From the NCBI GenBank assembly GCA_034437715.1, contig DAOTTR010000036.1, positions 1 to 21,663 on the forward strand: 21,663 nucleotides of DNA, in the 5' to 3' direction. Under the pieces are notes generated by a model. The model made no database searches. It was given only the letters and a program-made list of their open reading frames with translations, and was not told the DNA's origin. The position numbers were made by a program, and so were the translations under genes. Shown here piece by piece: positions 14,291-21,663 of this stretch (the first letter of the stretch is position 1; the number at the start of each line of letters is the position of its first letter). This DNA is from JAHBVH01 sp034437715 (GTDB lineage: Bacteria; Chloroflexota; Anaerolineae; Caldilineales; Caldilineaceae).

Positions 14291-16790
14291 TGGGCGGTGG
14301 CCCAGCAGTGATCGTCGTCTCTGGCGCGATGGTGTCGGTAGCCAGCACCGTCCAACTATAGACGGTCGGAACAGCCTCAACTACGCCCAGCGGACTGGTA
14401 GCGCGCACGGCAAAGGTGTGCGACCCAGCATTCAGACCGGTCACCTCGACTGGTGCGGTACAGGCTTCGAAAGGTTCGCTGTCGAGCACGCATTCGAAGG
14501 TAGAATCGGCGATGTTAGCCGTGAATTCAAAGGTCGCTATCGTGCTTTGGGTCGCAGCCGCTGGTCCACTGGCGAAGGTCGTGTCGAGTATGATCGGCGC
14601 AACGATCTGCCATTCGTACTCAGTCGCGTCTAGTTCGATCTGGCCAGTTGGTGAGGTGGCATAGATCTCGAAGGTATGTACACCCACCGCTAGATCGGTG
14701 TAGGTGGTTGGTGAGGAACAACTGACGAACAGCGCACCATCCAACGCACAGACAAAGGTTGAACCAGGCAAGGTAGCCGTGAAGATAAAGGTCGCGCTGG
14801 TGATTTCTGTCGTCTCCTCCGGCCCAGTGCTAACCGTCGTCACCGGTGGGCCATCAACTGTCCAGGTGTAGAGCGCGGGTGTCGGATCGACATTGCCCGC
14901 CAGATTGGTAGCCACCACTTGGATCTGGTGTAGGCCACCGACCAACTCGGTGTAGCTTACTGGCGATTCACATGACGAGAAGCCGAAGCCATCCAATTGA
15001 CAGGCGAATGCGGAAGCCAACTCGGTGGCGCCAAAGGTGAAGGTCGCGCTTGTCGGCGCGTCCACCAGTGGCGGCCCGCTGAGAATTGTAGTCTCTGGCA
15101 CAGTCATATCGGGACCGGCGACAACTGCCCAGGTGTAGATCGCGGGTTCTTCTTCAAGGAGACCTAGCTATTCGTCGCCTCGATCGCCAGCGTGTAACTG
15201 GCGTTGCCCAGGCCGGTCAGCGCTAGTGGTGAAGTACAGACGGTGGCGGGTGCATCGTTGAGGGCACAGGCAAAGGTCGAACCGGCTTGATCAGCAACGA
15301 AGGTAAAGGTGGCTGTAGTGACTGCACTTGTCGCCAACGGACCACTCAAGATCGTAGTATCCGGCGGCCCGATCACCGTCCATGTGTAGCTGGCGGCGGG
15401 TCCAACGTTGCCAGACAGATCAATCGCCCGCACCTGCAATTCCTGTGTGCCTAGCTCAACCTGCGTCTCGAAGGGCGATGCGCATTCCTCAAAGGGCGCG
15501 CCATTGAGCGCACACTCGAAGCTGGCGAAGGGATCGTTCACCGCAAAGGTAAAGATCGACTCCACCCCAATCGTCGTCGGCGGGGGACCAGCCAGGAAGA
15601 TTGCCACCGGCGCAATCGTATCACCGACATAGGTGAAGGCGAACGCAGCCGGCGTCGCATCGACATTGTCTTCAGTATCCAGCGCACGCACATAGAAGAT
15701 ATGCGAACCAGCAGGCAGCGGTTCGGGCGATTCCAGATTAGGCAGCGTCCATGGACTTGTACATTCGCTGAAGGCAGCCGCAGTCGGATCATCCAAGCTG
15801 CACTCGAAGGCCAAACCTTGCGGCGAGGTGACATTGTCCACCCCGGTGAAGACAAAGGTCAGCGCGCCGATGGGGTCAACCCCAGCACTGGTGATCGTTG
15901 TCTCCGGCGGCGTCGTGTCCAGTGACGGGATGATCACCCACCCATACTCGGTCGGTTCGATCTGTTCGCGGCCTTCGGGATCGACGGCGTTGATCAGCAG
16001 GAGGTGCTCGCCAATCGCTAGCCCACTGTAAACCAGCGGCGAAGCGCAGGCGACAAACGGCCCCAGATCGAGCGAGCAGAAGAAGGTCGGGGGCCCACTG
16101 GGCGCGGCCACGTTGGCTTCAAACCTGAAGGTGGCGGTGGTTTCGGTGGTTTCGCCCCCCTCGGCTGGGCCAGGGAATTCACCCGGTGTAAAGGCCGGGC
16201 CAGCAGTAATCGTTGTGATGATGCCCAGGACATTCCAAGTATAGGTTGCTGGCGTTGGATCAGTATTACCTTCGAAGTCGGTGGCGCGTACCCGGAAGGT
16301 ATGCAGACCCACTTCGAACTCCTCAAATTCAAACTCAAAGACGAATTCACAGGCCGCAAAGGGCGCGCCATCGAGCGAGCAGGCAAAGGTGACATCGGGC
16401 TCGTTGGCCGAGAAGGTGAAGAAGCCCTCGAACAAGGCCACATCGGTTGGCGGAGCCAAGTCGATGAAGGTGTCGGGCGCAACACCGATCGGCAGCGCCG
16501 TGATCGTCCAGGTGTAGCTGGCCGGGGTCGGATCCACAAACTCCGATTCATCCACGGCGCGCACTTCAAAGGTGTGCGTACCAGGGGTCAGGCCAGCGTA
16601 CTCGGAGGGGTTTTCGCAGCCCACCCAGGCGAGTTCGTTCGTGCTGTCGAGACGGCACTGGAAGCCCAGGTTCGCCACCGGCGTGATGTTGTCCGAACCG
16701 GTGAAGGTGAAGAGTGCGCGGCGGCTGTTGGTCGGGTCGGTGGGCCGCGCCACGATCACCGTGTCGGGCGAGCCAGGTGGGATGCCAATC
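13560..16790 (-). repeat. array of about twelve Ig-like modules (coding repeat)
   Basis: Units of about 85-95 residues recur, each with Pro-Glu/Asp-Thr-Thr-Ile near the start, then Ala-Thr-Phe-Thr-Phe, Phe-Glu-Cys-Ala-Leu-Asp-Gly-Ala-Pro-Phe, Cys-Thr/Ala-Ser-Pro, Gly-Leu-x-x-Gly-x-His-Thr-Phe, Val-Arg-Ala and Pro-Ala-x-Tyr-Thr-Trp. Each has a cysteine pair likely to form a disulfide. Two more modules lie at about 17943-18468. Units have diverged at the DNA level. They are typical stalk or adhesion modules of secreted Chloroflexota proteins. The array is spread over three reading frames. Confidence 0.8.
14271..15167 (-). pseudogene. giant surface protein fragment: three Ig-like modules and part of a fourth
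   Basis: This frame resumes the module series after the break at 15164-15167, beginning Leu-Gly-Leu-Leu-Glu-Glu-Glu-Pro-Ala-Ile-Tyr-Thr-Trp. Restoring one C (AGC-CTA instead of AGCTA) would join it to the preceding fragment without loss. It carries three full modules and the first residues of a fourth (Pro-Glu-Thr-Thr-Ile-Thr-Ala-Gly-Pro-Pro-Pro-Thr), then runs out of frame to a TGA at 14271. About 50 bases further on, the module start is seen again in another frame, so most of one module was lost here. Confidence 0.7.
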
Positions 16791-17818
16791 GTGCAGGCAA
16801 TGTTGAAACATTGTGCGGGCTCGGCGTTGCCGGTGGCCGCATTGCCGCCACCGTCGATCGTGCCTTGCTCGGCATAGATGCCCCAGCCGTCGTTGCCGTC
16901 GGCCACGTTGCCCACCACCGTATGGCCGCCGGGGCCAACGAAGATGCCGTCGCCCCCGTTGCCACTGGCCGTATTGCGGTCGATCCGGTTGCGCAGCCCG
17001 GTGCTGGCTTGATCACCTACGTAGATGTCATTGCTGTTGGTGTTGGCCGTGTTCAGCACAATTATGTTGTCCAGCGAGAGGCCTTCGAGCGCAATACCAG
17101 CGCCACTGTTTGATCTGACATGGTTGGCCTCCAGTTGGTTACTGCTAGAACCGATCAGCCCAATGCCACCAGAATTGCTGCGCACGTCATTACCGCGCAG
17201 CACAGTTTGTTGCACATTTTCCAGGTTGATACCATCACCGCCCGACAAGCGTACACAATTGTTGATCAACTGGTTGGTATTGGAATCGATCACGCTGATG
17301 CCAGCCGACCCACTTTCGTTAATTGTGTTGCCTTCGACACGGTTATGATTAGCCGACAGCAGATCAGCGCCAAGTACGATGCCGCCGCCCGCATTGCCAG
17401 TCAGCATATTGGCGATGATAGTATTGTTGGCAGCATTTTCCAAGGCCACGCCCGCCTCGCTTGATGCGCTGACGGTGTTGCCTTCGATACGGTTGCCATT
17501 TACGCCAAAGAGATAGATGCCATTGCCCGCGCTGGCGCTGATCTGGTTGCCCTGGATCGTCGTGCCGCTGGTACCGTCGAGCAGGGCGATCCCATGGCTG
17601 CTGCCGTCGATGGCGTTATCGCGAATCGTATTGCCGTTGTTGCTCTGGTCGGCATTCGTCGGTTGGATGCCGCCATCTTGGTTGGCGAGCAGCATGAGTT
17701 CGGCCACGACGTTAAGCGCCGTGCCTACATTCAGTTGCACGCCGAAGTCAAACTCCTGCACGATGCCGTTGCGGATCGTGACCGAATCGAAGCCGTTGTT
17801 GAGGATGCCAACGCCCAA
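15164..17818 (-). pseudogene. giant surface protein fragment: second beta-helix plus six Ig-like modules
   Basis: The longest open piece (about 884 codons). The first part (to about 16800) is a right-handed parallel beta-helix of NosD/pectate-lyase type: repeated Asn-Gly-Ile, Gly-Asn-x-Ile and Asn-x-Ile-x-Gly-Asn turns of about 22 residues. Six Ig-like modules follow, the last ending in a premature TAG at 15164. Normally such proteins are exported and bind or process polysaccharide or attach the cell. Here the piece has no signal peptide, no own start with a ribosome site, and broken edges at both ends, so it is called a pseudogene fragment although it could still be translated. Confidence 0.7.
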
Positions 17819-18688
17819 GGGTCGATGGTGATGCCATGCGCGCCGACCACCAAACCGTTGCCGTTGCAGTCGAGCAGATCGTTCTGCACCCGCGTACTCT
17901 GGATCAACACCTGGCCGCAGCTTACATTGGTGGCCACCGGTGCCGCAGCAATCGTCCAGGTGAAGTTGGCTGGCGTGGCGTCGACGTTGCCTTCGTCATC
18001 GCTTGCGCGCATGGCAAAGCTGTGCGCGCCGACTGCCAAACCGCTGTACGTTTGTGGTGAGGTGCAGGCCGTAAAAGCTGCGCCATCGAGCGCACACGCG
18101 AAGGTGACATTCTCTTCATTGGCCGAGAAGCTGAAATTGGCCGTTGTGCTGGCAGTCGCCACATCGGGCGCGGTGACAATCGTTGTGTCGGGGGCGACAC
18201 CGGGCGCAGGGGCCTCGATTGTCCAGCCAAAGCTGACCGGGGTTGGATCGATATTGCCAATGTAATCAACCGCGCGCACGGCGAAGGTGTGGCTGCCCAG
18301 GCCCAGCCGGCTGTAGACTGTCGGGCTGGTGCAGGAGGTGAAAGCCGCGCCATCCAGCGCGCATTGGAATTGCACCGAGCTGGCATTGTCGAAGCCTGTG
18401 AAGCCGAAGGTCGCCGAAGTAAAGCTGCTCGGATCACTGGGATTGGCCGTGAGCAAGGTCTCTGGCGGCGTGCTATCGGTGGCCAGTCCGCTACCGCCAG
18501 CACAGAGGATGTTGTAGCACTGCGCCAACTCGACATTACCGAAGGCGCGGTTGCCACCGCCATTGATGTTGACACCGAGGATGCTGCCTTGGGCGGCATA
18601 GATACCCCAACCGCTATTGTTGTGGGCGCGGTTGTTGACGATGATATGCCCAACTGCGTCCACGCTGATGCCGTCGGCGGCGTTGCCG
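17731..18688 (-). pseudogene. giant surface protein fragment: end of first beta-helix, two modules, start of second beta-helix
   Basis: Directly after the MITE the frame continues Ser-Gly-Asn-Ala-Ala-Asp-Gly-Ile-Ser-Val-Asp. It finishes the first beta-helix (to about 18540), then two Ig-like modules (about 18468-17943), then Cys-Gly-Gln-Val-Leu-Ile and Gly-Ile-Thr-Ile-Asp, a familiar opening of a NosD-like beta-helix. Near 17820 the frame is lost: the next beta-helix coil (Gly-Val-Gly-Ile-Leu-Asn-Asn-Gly-Phe) is in another frame, and the usual glycine/histidine-rich link between them is missing, indicating a small deletion. The last 30 residues of the open frame are out of register. Confidence 0.65.
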
Positions 18689-18789
18689 CTAGTAGATCCC
18701 GGCGTAAATAAGGTACCCTATTTTTACCATGATGTACACGAGTAACGTGCCTGATTAACTGCCGTGGTATCTACGCCCAACTGTACTAG
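18689..18789. mobile_element. 101-bp CTAG-bounded MITE, copy B, inside a gene
   Basis: Nearly identical in reverse orientation to 6182-6283. It splits the beta-helix frame. Removing 97 bases (the element plus one CTAG) rejoins Asn-Asn-Thr-Ala to Ser-Gly-Asn-Ala-Ala-Asp-Gly in one frame, with GCTAGC as the reconstructed target. This fits insertion with a 4-bp CTAG target duplication (or a 2-bp TA). The 97-base insert also shifts the frame by one. Confidence 0.9.
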
Positions 18790-19440
18790 CCGTGTTATTA
18801 TCGATCAGGTTGCCTTCGCCGGCGGGTGCATAGTCCCCAATCGCGATGCCGTTGGCCGAGTTGCCATTTGCCAGGTTGAGCCGGATGATATTTTCAAGCG
18901 AATCGCCGCCCAGTTCAATGCCGGTACCGTCAGTTTCACTGGCGTTGTTCGCTTCGATCAGGTTGCCAGTCGAGGCGTCGAGTTGGATGCCACCGGTGTT
19001 GAAGCGCAGATCGTTGCCGCGCACGATGCTGTTGTGCGCGCTCTCGAGCGTGATGCCATTGTCGCTCGAAGCCGAGACCACATTGTTGCTCAGCTGGTTG
19101 GCGTTCGAGTTCTCGATGATGATGCCTGCTTCGCTCTCGCTGACGTTATTGGCCTCGATGCGATTGCCGTGTGAACCCAGTTCGACCAGGAAAGCCGCAT
19201 CTGCCGCGCCAAAGCGCGTGTTGGCGAGGATGGTGTGTTGTTGCTGGCTCCCGTCAGCAGCAGCCCTTGATCGCTCGACGCAGCGATGGTGTTCGCTTCC
19301 AGACGATTGCCGCTGGAATTTTCCACCGTCATGCCCGCACCCGCACTAGCGGCGATCTCGTTGTTGCGCACCGTTGCGCCCTGGGTGCCGCCACTGAGCA
19401 CGATGCCGTTGCCGCTGACCGTGTTGCGCGCCAACGCCGA
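18790..19440 (-). pseudogene. giant surface protein fragment: first beta-helix, head missing
   Basis: Beta-helix coils start abruptly at about 19435 (Leu-Ala-Arg-Asn-Thr-Val-Ser-Gly-Asn-Gly-Ile-Val) with no signal peptide or start region. At 19233-19238 the run AACAACACACC has two extra bases (CA) compared with the expected AACAACACC, shifting the frame. Beyond it the coils continue as Ile-Leu-Ala-Asn-Thr-Arg-Phe-Gly and so on up to Asp-Asn-Asn-Thr-Ala at the MITE. The upstream part of the gene is replaced by a histidine kinase fragment on the other strand. Confidence 0.7.
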
Positions 19441-20092
19441 AGTAGCCTTGACGCTTGAGCGTGACTGCGTTCACCAGGATCTGCTTGAGGAGATCGCCAA
19501 GGAAGCTGAACACATGACCCATTTGCTCGAGGACTTGCTCTTTCTGGCCCGTTCCGATGCCGGTGCCGTGCCACTCGACCAGGAATTAGTCAATATTCGC
19601 GCCTTTCTTACCGAACTTGCCGAACGCTCTAGCGTCCTGGCGCGTGGATACAGTACGACTGTACAGATGGAATTAGCGGGCGAAGGTTTCGTACGGATCG
19701 ACCGTGAGCGCATTGCACAAGCTGTGCTTATTTTGGTGGATAACGCCGCCAAGCATAGCCAAGCGGGAAAAACGATCATCCTGCGCTCGACGTTGAAAGG
19801 TTCCGAAGTCGTGATTGAGGTAGCGGATGAAGGGGTTGGCATTCCAGAGCGCGATCTATCGTTGGTCTTTGAACGCTTCTATCGTGTTGACAAGGCCCGC
19901 ACGCGTATACAAGGGGGCGTTGGTCTCGGCCTCGCCATTGCCAAGAGTATCGTTATCGCGCATGGTGGCCGCATTGAAGTCGAGAGCGTGCTGCACAAGG
20001 GAACGAAGATGCGCTATTATCTGCCCTTGGCAACGGCCCCACAACCGGTACGTTCCCCCGTTGAGCATCTCGTCATCGAAGATGCCGTATGA
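19412..20092 (+). pseudogene. sensor histidine kinase, C-terminal fragment
   Basis: The frame picks up at Pro-Leu-Thr-Val-Leu-Arg-Ala-Asn-Ala-Glu-Val-Ala-Leu, the part just after the phospho-accepting His in a HisKA helix. It continues through the second dimerisation helix and an intact HATPase_c domain: N box Val-Asp-Asn-Ala-Ala-Lys-His, G1 Asp-Glu-Gly-Val-Gly-Ile-Pro, F box Phe-Glu-Arg-Phe-Tyr-Arg-Val-Asp, G2 Gly-Val-Gly-Leu-Gly-Leu-Ala-Ile. The sensor region and the His residue itself are absent; upstream bases in this frame are antisense of the beta-helix gene. No response regulator lies nearby. The fragment probably has no signalling function. Confidence 0.8.
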
Positions 20093-20190
20093 CGCAAACT
20101 TGATCCCAGCGTCCTATACCAGTGTACCGGCATGGGATAGTTTCATAAAATGAAAGAACGAAGTCTACTGAGGTAAGCAATAGAGGGAAC

Positions 20191-20236
20191 AAAAAAGCCC
20201 CTTGCACCGACTGTTTAAGTCAGTACAAAGGGCTTT
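20191..20236 (-). terminator. intrinsic terminator of tRNA-Pro
   Basis: On the minus strand, AAAGCCCTTTGTACTGACT pairs with AGTCGGTGCAAGGGGCTTT (with bulges) and ends in a T-run. It starts about 38 bases after the tRNA 3' end. Confidence 0.85.
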
Positions 20237-20272
20237 CACCAGAGGAAAGACGGTCAACGCCGCCTGTCATGT

Positions 20273-20347
<75 letters not shown>

Positions 20348-20360
20348 AGCTACAGAGAAG

Positions 20361-20389
20361 ATTATACCGGACTTTGCCTATTCAGACAA
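20361..20389 (-). promoter_or_regulatory. promoter of tRNA-Pro
   Basis: On the minus strand, TTGTCT (20389-20384), a 17-base spacer and TATAAT (20366-20361). The expected start is about 6-8 bases before the mature tRNA 5' end. Confidence 0.85.
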
Positions 20390-20450
20390 ATTACTGAGCC
20401 ATTCGTTGACACAGCGCGGACACAGCACGCAATATGGGTAAAAAAGTACT

Positions 20451-20478
20451 TTGCAGAGAAACACAACTATGGTATAAT
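20451..20478 (+). promoter_or_regulatory. strong extended -10 promoter, target unclear
   Basis: TTGCAG (20451-20456), a 16-base spacer and TATAAT (20473-20478) preceded by TGG, the extended -10 pattern. It points toward the BFN-family gene 460 bases away, across a stretch with no clear gene. Confidence 0.65.
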
Positions 20479-20536
20479 CGGGCCACAAATCGTGCTACCA
20501 TAGCCGGTTGGTTAGCAGAGTTGAGCATGTCACTTT

Positions 20537-20854
20537 TTGTATTTTTGGAAAAGGAGACAGCTTGTTGCGTACAGCGTTATAAAGCATTCGTACGGTGAAG
20601 GTAGACAGTTGTCACAGTTTGCGCATCCAGTATTTTGCTGTGATATACTGTTGGACAAAGGTTCCGTAGCAGGCGTGCTGTCCCAACAGGGCCAGTGCGG
20701 CTCGCTACCTATACGCGGGCACAAGGCGTACACTAGATCAATCGGTTTCGATACGGAAAGACTGATTTGCGTCCCATTGTTCACAGCATGGCCAAACCCG
20801 CAGTCGCAGTTCGTTTGGCGCAATCGCTTCTCAGAAAAAATTCGTGACCCATGA
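20537..20854 (+). pseudogene. possible GAF-domain relic
   Basis: An open frame of 105 codons without a good start. Its middle reads Gly-Ser-Val-Ala-Gly-Val-Leu-Ser-Gln-Gln-Gly-Gln, and further on Thr-Arg-Ser-Ile-Gly-Phe-Asp-Thr-Glu-Arg-Leu-Ile-Cys-Val-Pro-Leu. This resembles the GAF-domain core (Gly-Ile-Ala-Gly-Trp-Val-x-x-Thr-Gly, then Thr-Gly-Phe-x-Thr-Arg-Ser-Ile-Leu-Cys-Val-Pro-Leu). The spacing is somewhat short and both ends look degraded. It may be a remnant of a sensor gene. It could also be chance; this fills the otherwise empty 20485-20939 interval. Confidence 0.3.
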
Positions 20855-20939
20855 GAATTGGACAAAATTTTTCGGGAAGGATACGATACCACCAGTGAAC
20901 TTGCGGATTCGGGCGGATTATAGTCGGGGGAATGAGTAG

Positions 20940-21461
20940 ATGATAGAAGTCGTGATTGCCAGCATTCGAGTAAGCCTGATGTCCCAAAATCGCATTGTAG
21001 AGCTGCGTGAGGAAGGAGGCGACCGTATCCTGCCCATTTGGATCGGCCCCTTTGAAGCAGAGTCGATCACGCTCCAACTGCAAGGGGTAGATGTACCACG
21101 CCCACTGACCCATGACCTGCTCAAGTCCGTGATTGAGAGCCTGGGCGGCGAAGTCCTCCACATTTTGATCAGCGGCCTCGAGAAAAGCACCTACTTCGCA
21201 CGCATTGTGCTGGATGTCGATGGTGACACAGTCGAGATCGACAGTCGCCCCAGCGACGCGATTGCCCTGGCCGTACGGGTGAATGCCCCCATCTATGTCA
21301 CCGAAGAGGTGATGGATCAAGCGGGGTTGCGGCCCGAAGAAGAGGTCCAACTCACCGGCGAAGAGAAGCCCGTCGGTACGCAAGAAGGCGTAGACGAAGA
21401 TTTGGGCGCTTTCAAAGACTTCGTTGAAGGGCTAGACTTGGATTCGCTCCTCGGTAAGTAG
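20940..21461 (+). CDS. bifunctional nuclease (BFN/DUF151) family protein
   Basis: A 173-residue cytoplasmic protein. Residues about 1-130 are the BFN domain: Val-x-x-Ile-Arg-Val-Ser, Leu-Pro-Ile-Trp-Ile-Gly-Pro-Phe-Glu-Ala, Arg-Pro-Leu-Thr-His-Asp-Leu, Thr-Tyr-Phe-Ala-Arg and Ser-Arg-Pro-Ser-Asp-Ala-Ile-Ala-Leu-Ala. Plant members were reported to have RNase and DNase activity; the bacterial role is poorly known. The C-terminal tail is acidic, with Asp-Leu-Asp-Ser-Leu-Leu at the end. GGGGGAATGAG precedes the ATG. A terminator follows, so it is separate from dnaB. Confidence 0.9.
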   Translation: MIEVVIASIRVSLMSQNRIVELREEGGDRILPIWIGPFEAESITLQLQGVDVPRPLTHDLLKSVIESLGGEVLHILISGLEKSTYFARIVLDVDGDTVEIDSRPSDAIALAVRVNAPIYVTEEVMDQAGLRPEEEVQLTGEEKPVGTQEGVDEDLGAFKDFVEGLDLDSLLGK

Positions 21462-21491
21462 GCGCACACAATTCCACATCTTGGCATTATC

Positions 21492-21530
21492 AACGGCGAG
21501 GCTGTGTCGAGCAGTATCGCCGTTTTTTTT
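21492..21530 (+). terminator. intrinsic terminator of the BFN-family gene
   Basis: AACGGCGA (21492-21499) pairs with TCGCCGTT (21517-21524), followed by a run of eight T. It lies 30 bases after the stop codon. Confidence 0.92.
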
Positions 21531-21571
21531 GTCGCGGCTGCATAAGTACAGTTGGACACACGTAACAAATT

Positions 21572-21663
21572 ATGAGTGAAATCGAACGCCCAGATCGAGC
21601 CATCCCGGCCAATATTGAAGCGGAGCGCGCGGTCCTCGGCTCATTGATGATCGACCCGGACGC
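21572..21663 (+). CDS. dnaB: replicative DNA helicase DnaB, N-terminus only
   Basis: The first 30 codons before the window ends: Pro-Ala-Asn-Ile-Glu-Ala-Glu-Arg-Ala-Val-Leu-Gly-Ser-Leu-Met-Ile-Asp-Pro matches the highly conserved start of the DnaB N-terminal domain. The gene continues outside the window. No clear ribosome site precedes the ATG, so it may be weakly initiated or leaderless. Confidence 0.88.
   Translation, partial: MSEIERPDRAIPANIEAERAVLGSLMIDPD

Noticed and set aside
16301..17113. Long plus-strand open frame of 270 codons opposite the beta-helix/module gene
   Set aside because: It is the antisense of a repetitive coding sequence: its composition is arginine/glycine-rich with no domain, and the minus strand gives a clear protein pattern.
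13112..20092. A defence or caspase-based effector system built on the CHAT protein
   Set aside because: CHAT is only half a domain with a stop codon, and the neighbours are fragments without any recognition, nuclease or TPR partner.
20503..20530. Sequence resembling a tRNA D arm (GGTTGGTTAGCAGAG)
   Set aside because: No acceptor, anticodon or T arm can be paired around it.

Overview
The window looks like a chromosomal segment of a Chloroflexota bacterium, probably of the Anaerolineae/Caldilineae type. This is an inference from style, not from a marker gene: secreted proteins are rich in low-complexity Thr/Pro/Ala stretches, there is a NosD-like beta-helix protein followed by cysteine-paired Ig-like modules, a CHAT peptidase fragment, a bifunctional-nuclease (BFN/DUF151) gene beside dnaB, and many short palindromic repeats between genes. 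Base composition is moderate, around 50-57% GC by eye.

Layout. 1-2200: two palindromic repeats, a small DUF4242 protein, a secreted protein whose 3' end is missing, and a small membrane protein that starts at the break. 2200-2560: a nest of repeats, including a tandem array with an inverted copy, a G+C-rich hairpin and a 103-bp MITE. 2560-5796 (minus): a large secreted, membrane-anchored GH3-family protein that seems to have lost its catalytic aspartate. 5800-6580: a non-coding stretch with two adjacent ~100-bp MITE-like elements and a promoter. 6587-9159: signal peptidase I, then a PerM/AI-2E-type permease fused to a HAD phosphatase-like domain. 9160-10690: hairpins and a terminator, a BON-domain protein and an Hsp20 chaperone. 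10900-12540: a possible 30-residue membrane peptide, a TlpA-like thioredoxin lipoprotein, a third copy of the 66-bp hairpin repeat and a small helical protein.

12627-20092 is the most disturbed part. On the minus strand lies a decayed giant cell-surface gene with two right-handed beta-helices and about fourteen Ig-like modules. It is broken by a CA-dinucleotide insertion, a precisely reconstructable 101-bp MITE insertion, a small deletion, a 1-base deletion and the loss of most of one module. It then joins in frame, in the middle of a module, to the C-terminal half of a CHAT caspase-like peptidase that carries an amber stop. Next comes an orphan propeptide of a subtilisin-like protease. On the other side, the head of the giant gene abuts a histidine kinase fragment cut at its phospho-acceptor helix. 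The region is either a recombination hot spot or partly an assembly product of repetitive DNA; the sequence alone cannot decide between them.

20190-21663 is ordinary: tRNA-Pro(CGG) with its promoter and terminator, an orphan strong promoter above a possible GAF-domain relic, the BFN-family gene with a terminator, and the first codons of dnaB.

The best candidates for something new are the 66-bp hairpin family with a fixed GTGCCGGGGAC box and covarying inner stems, the 101-bp CTAG-bounded MITE family, the permease-HAD fusion and the GH3 pseudo-enzyme. No defence system, CRISPR array or complete mobile element was found.
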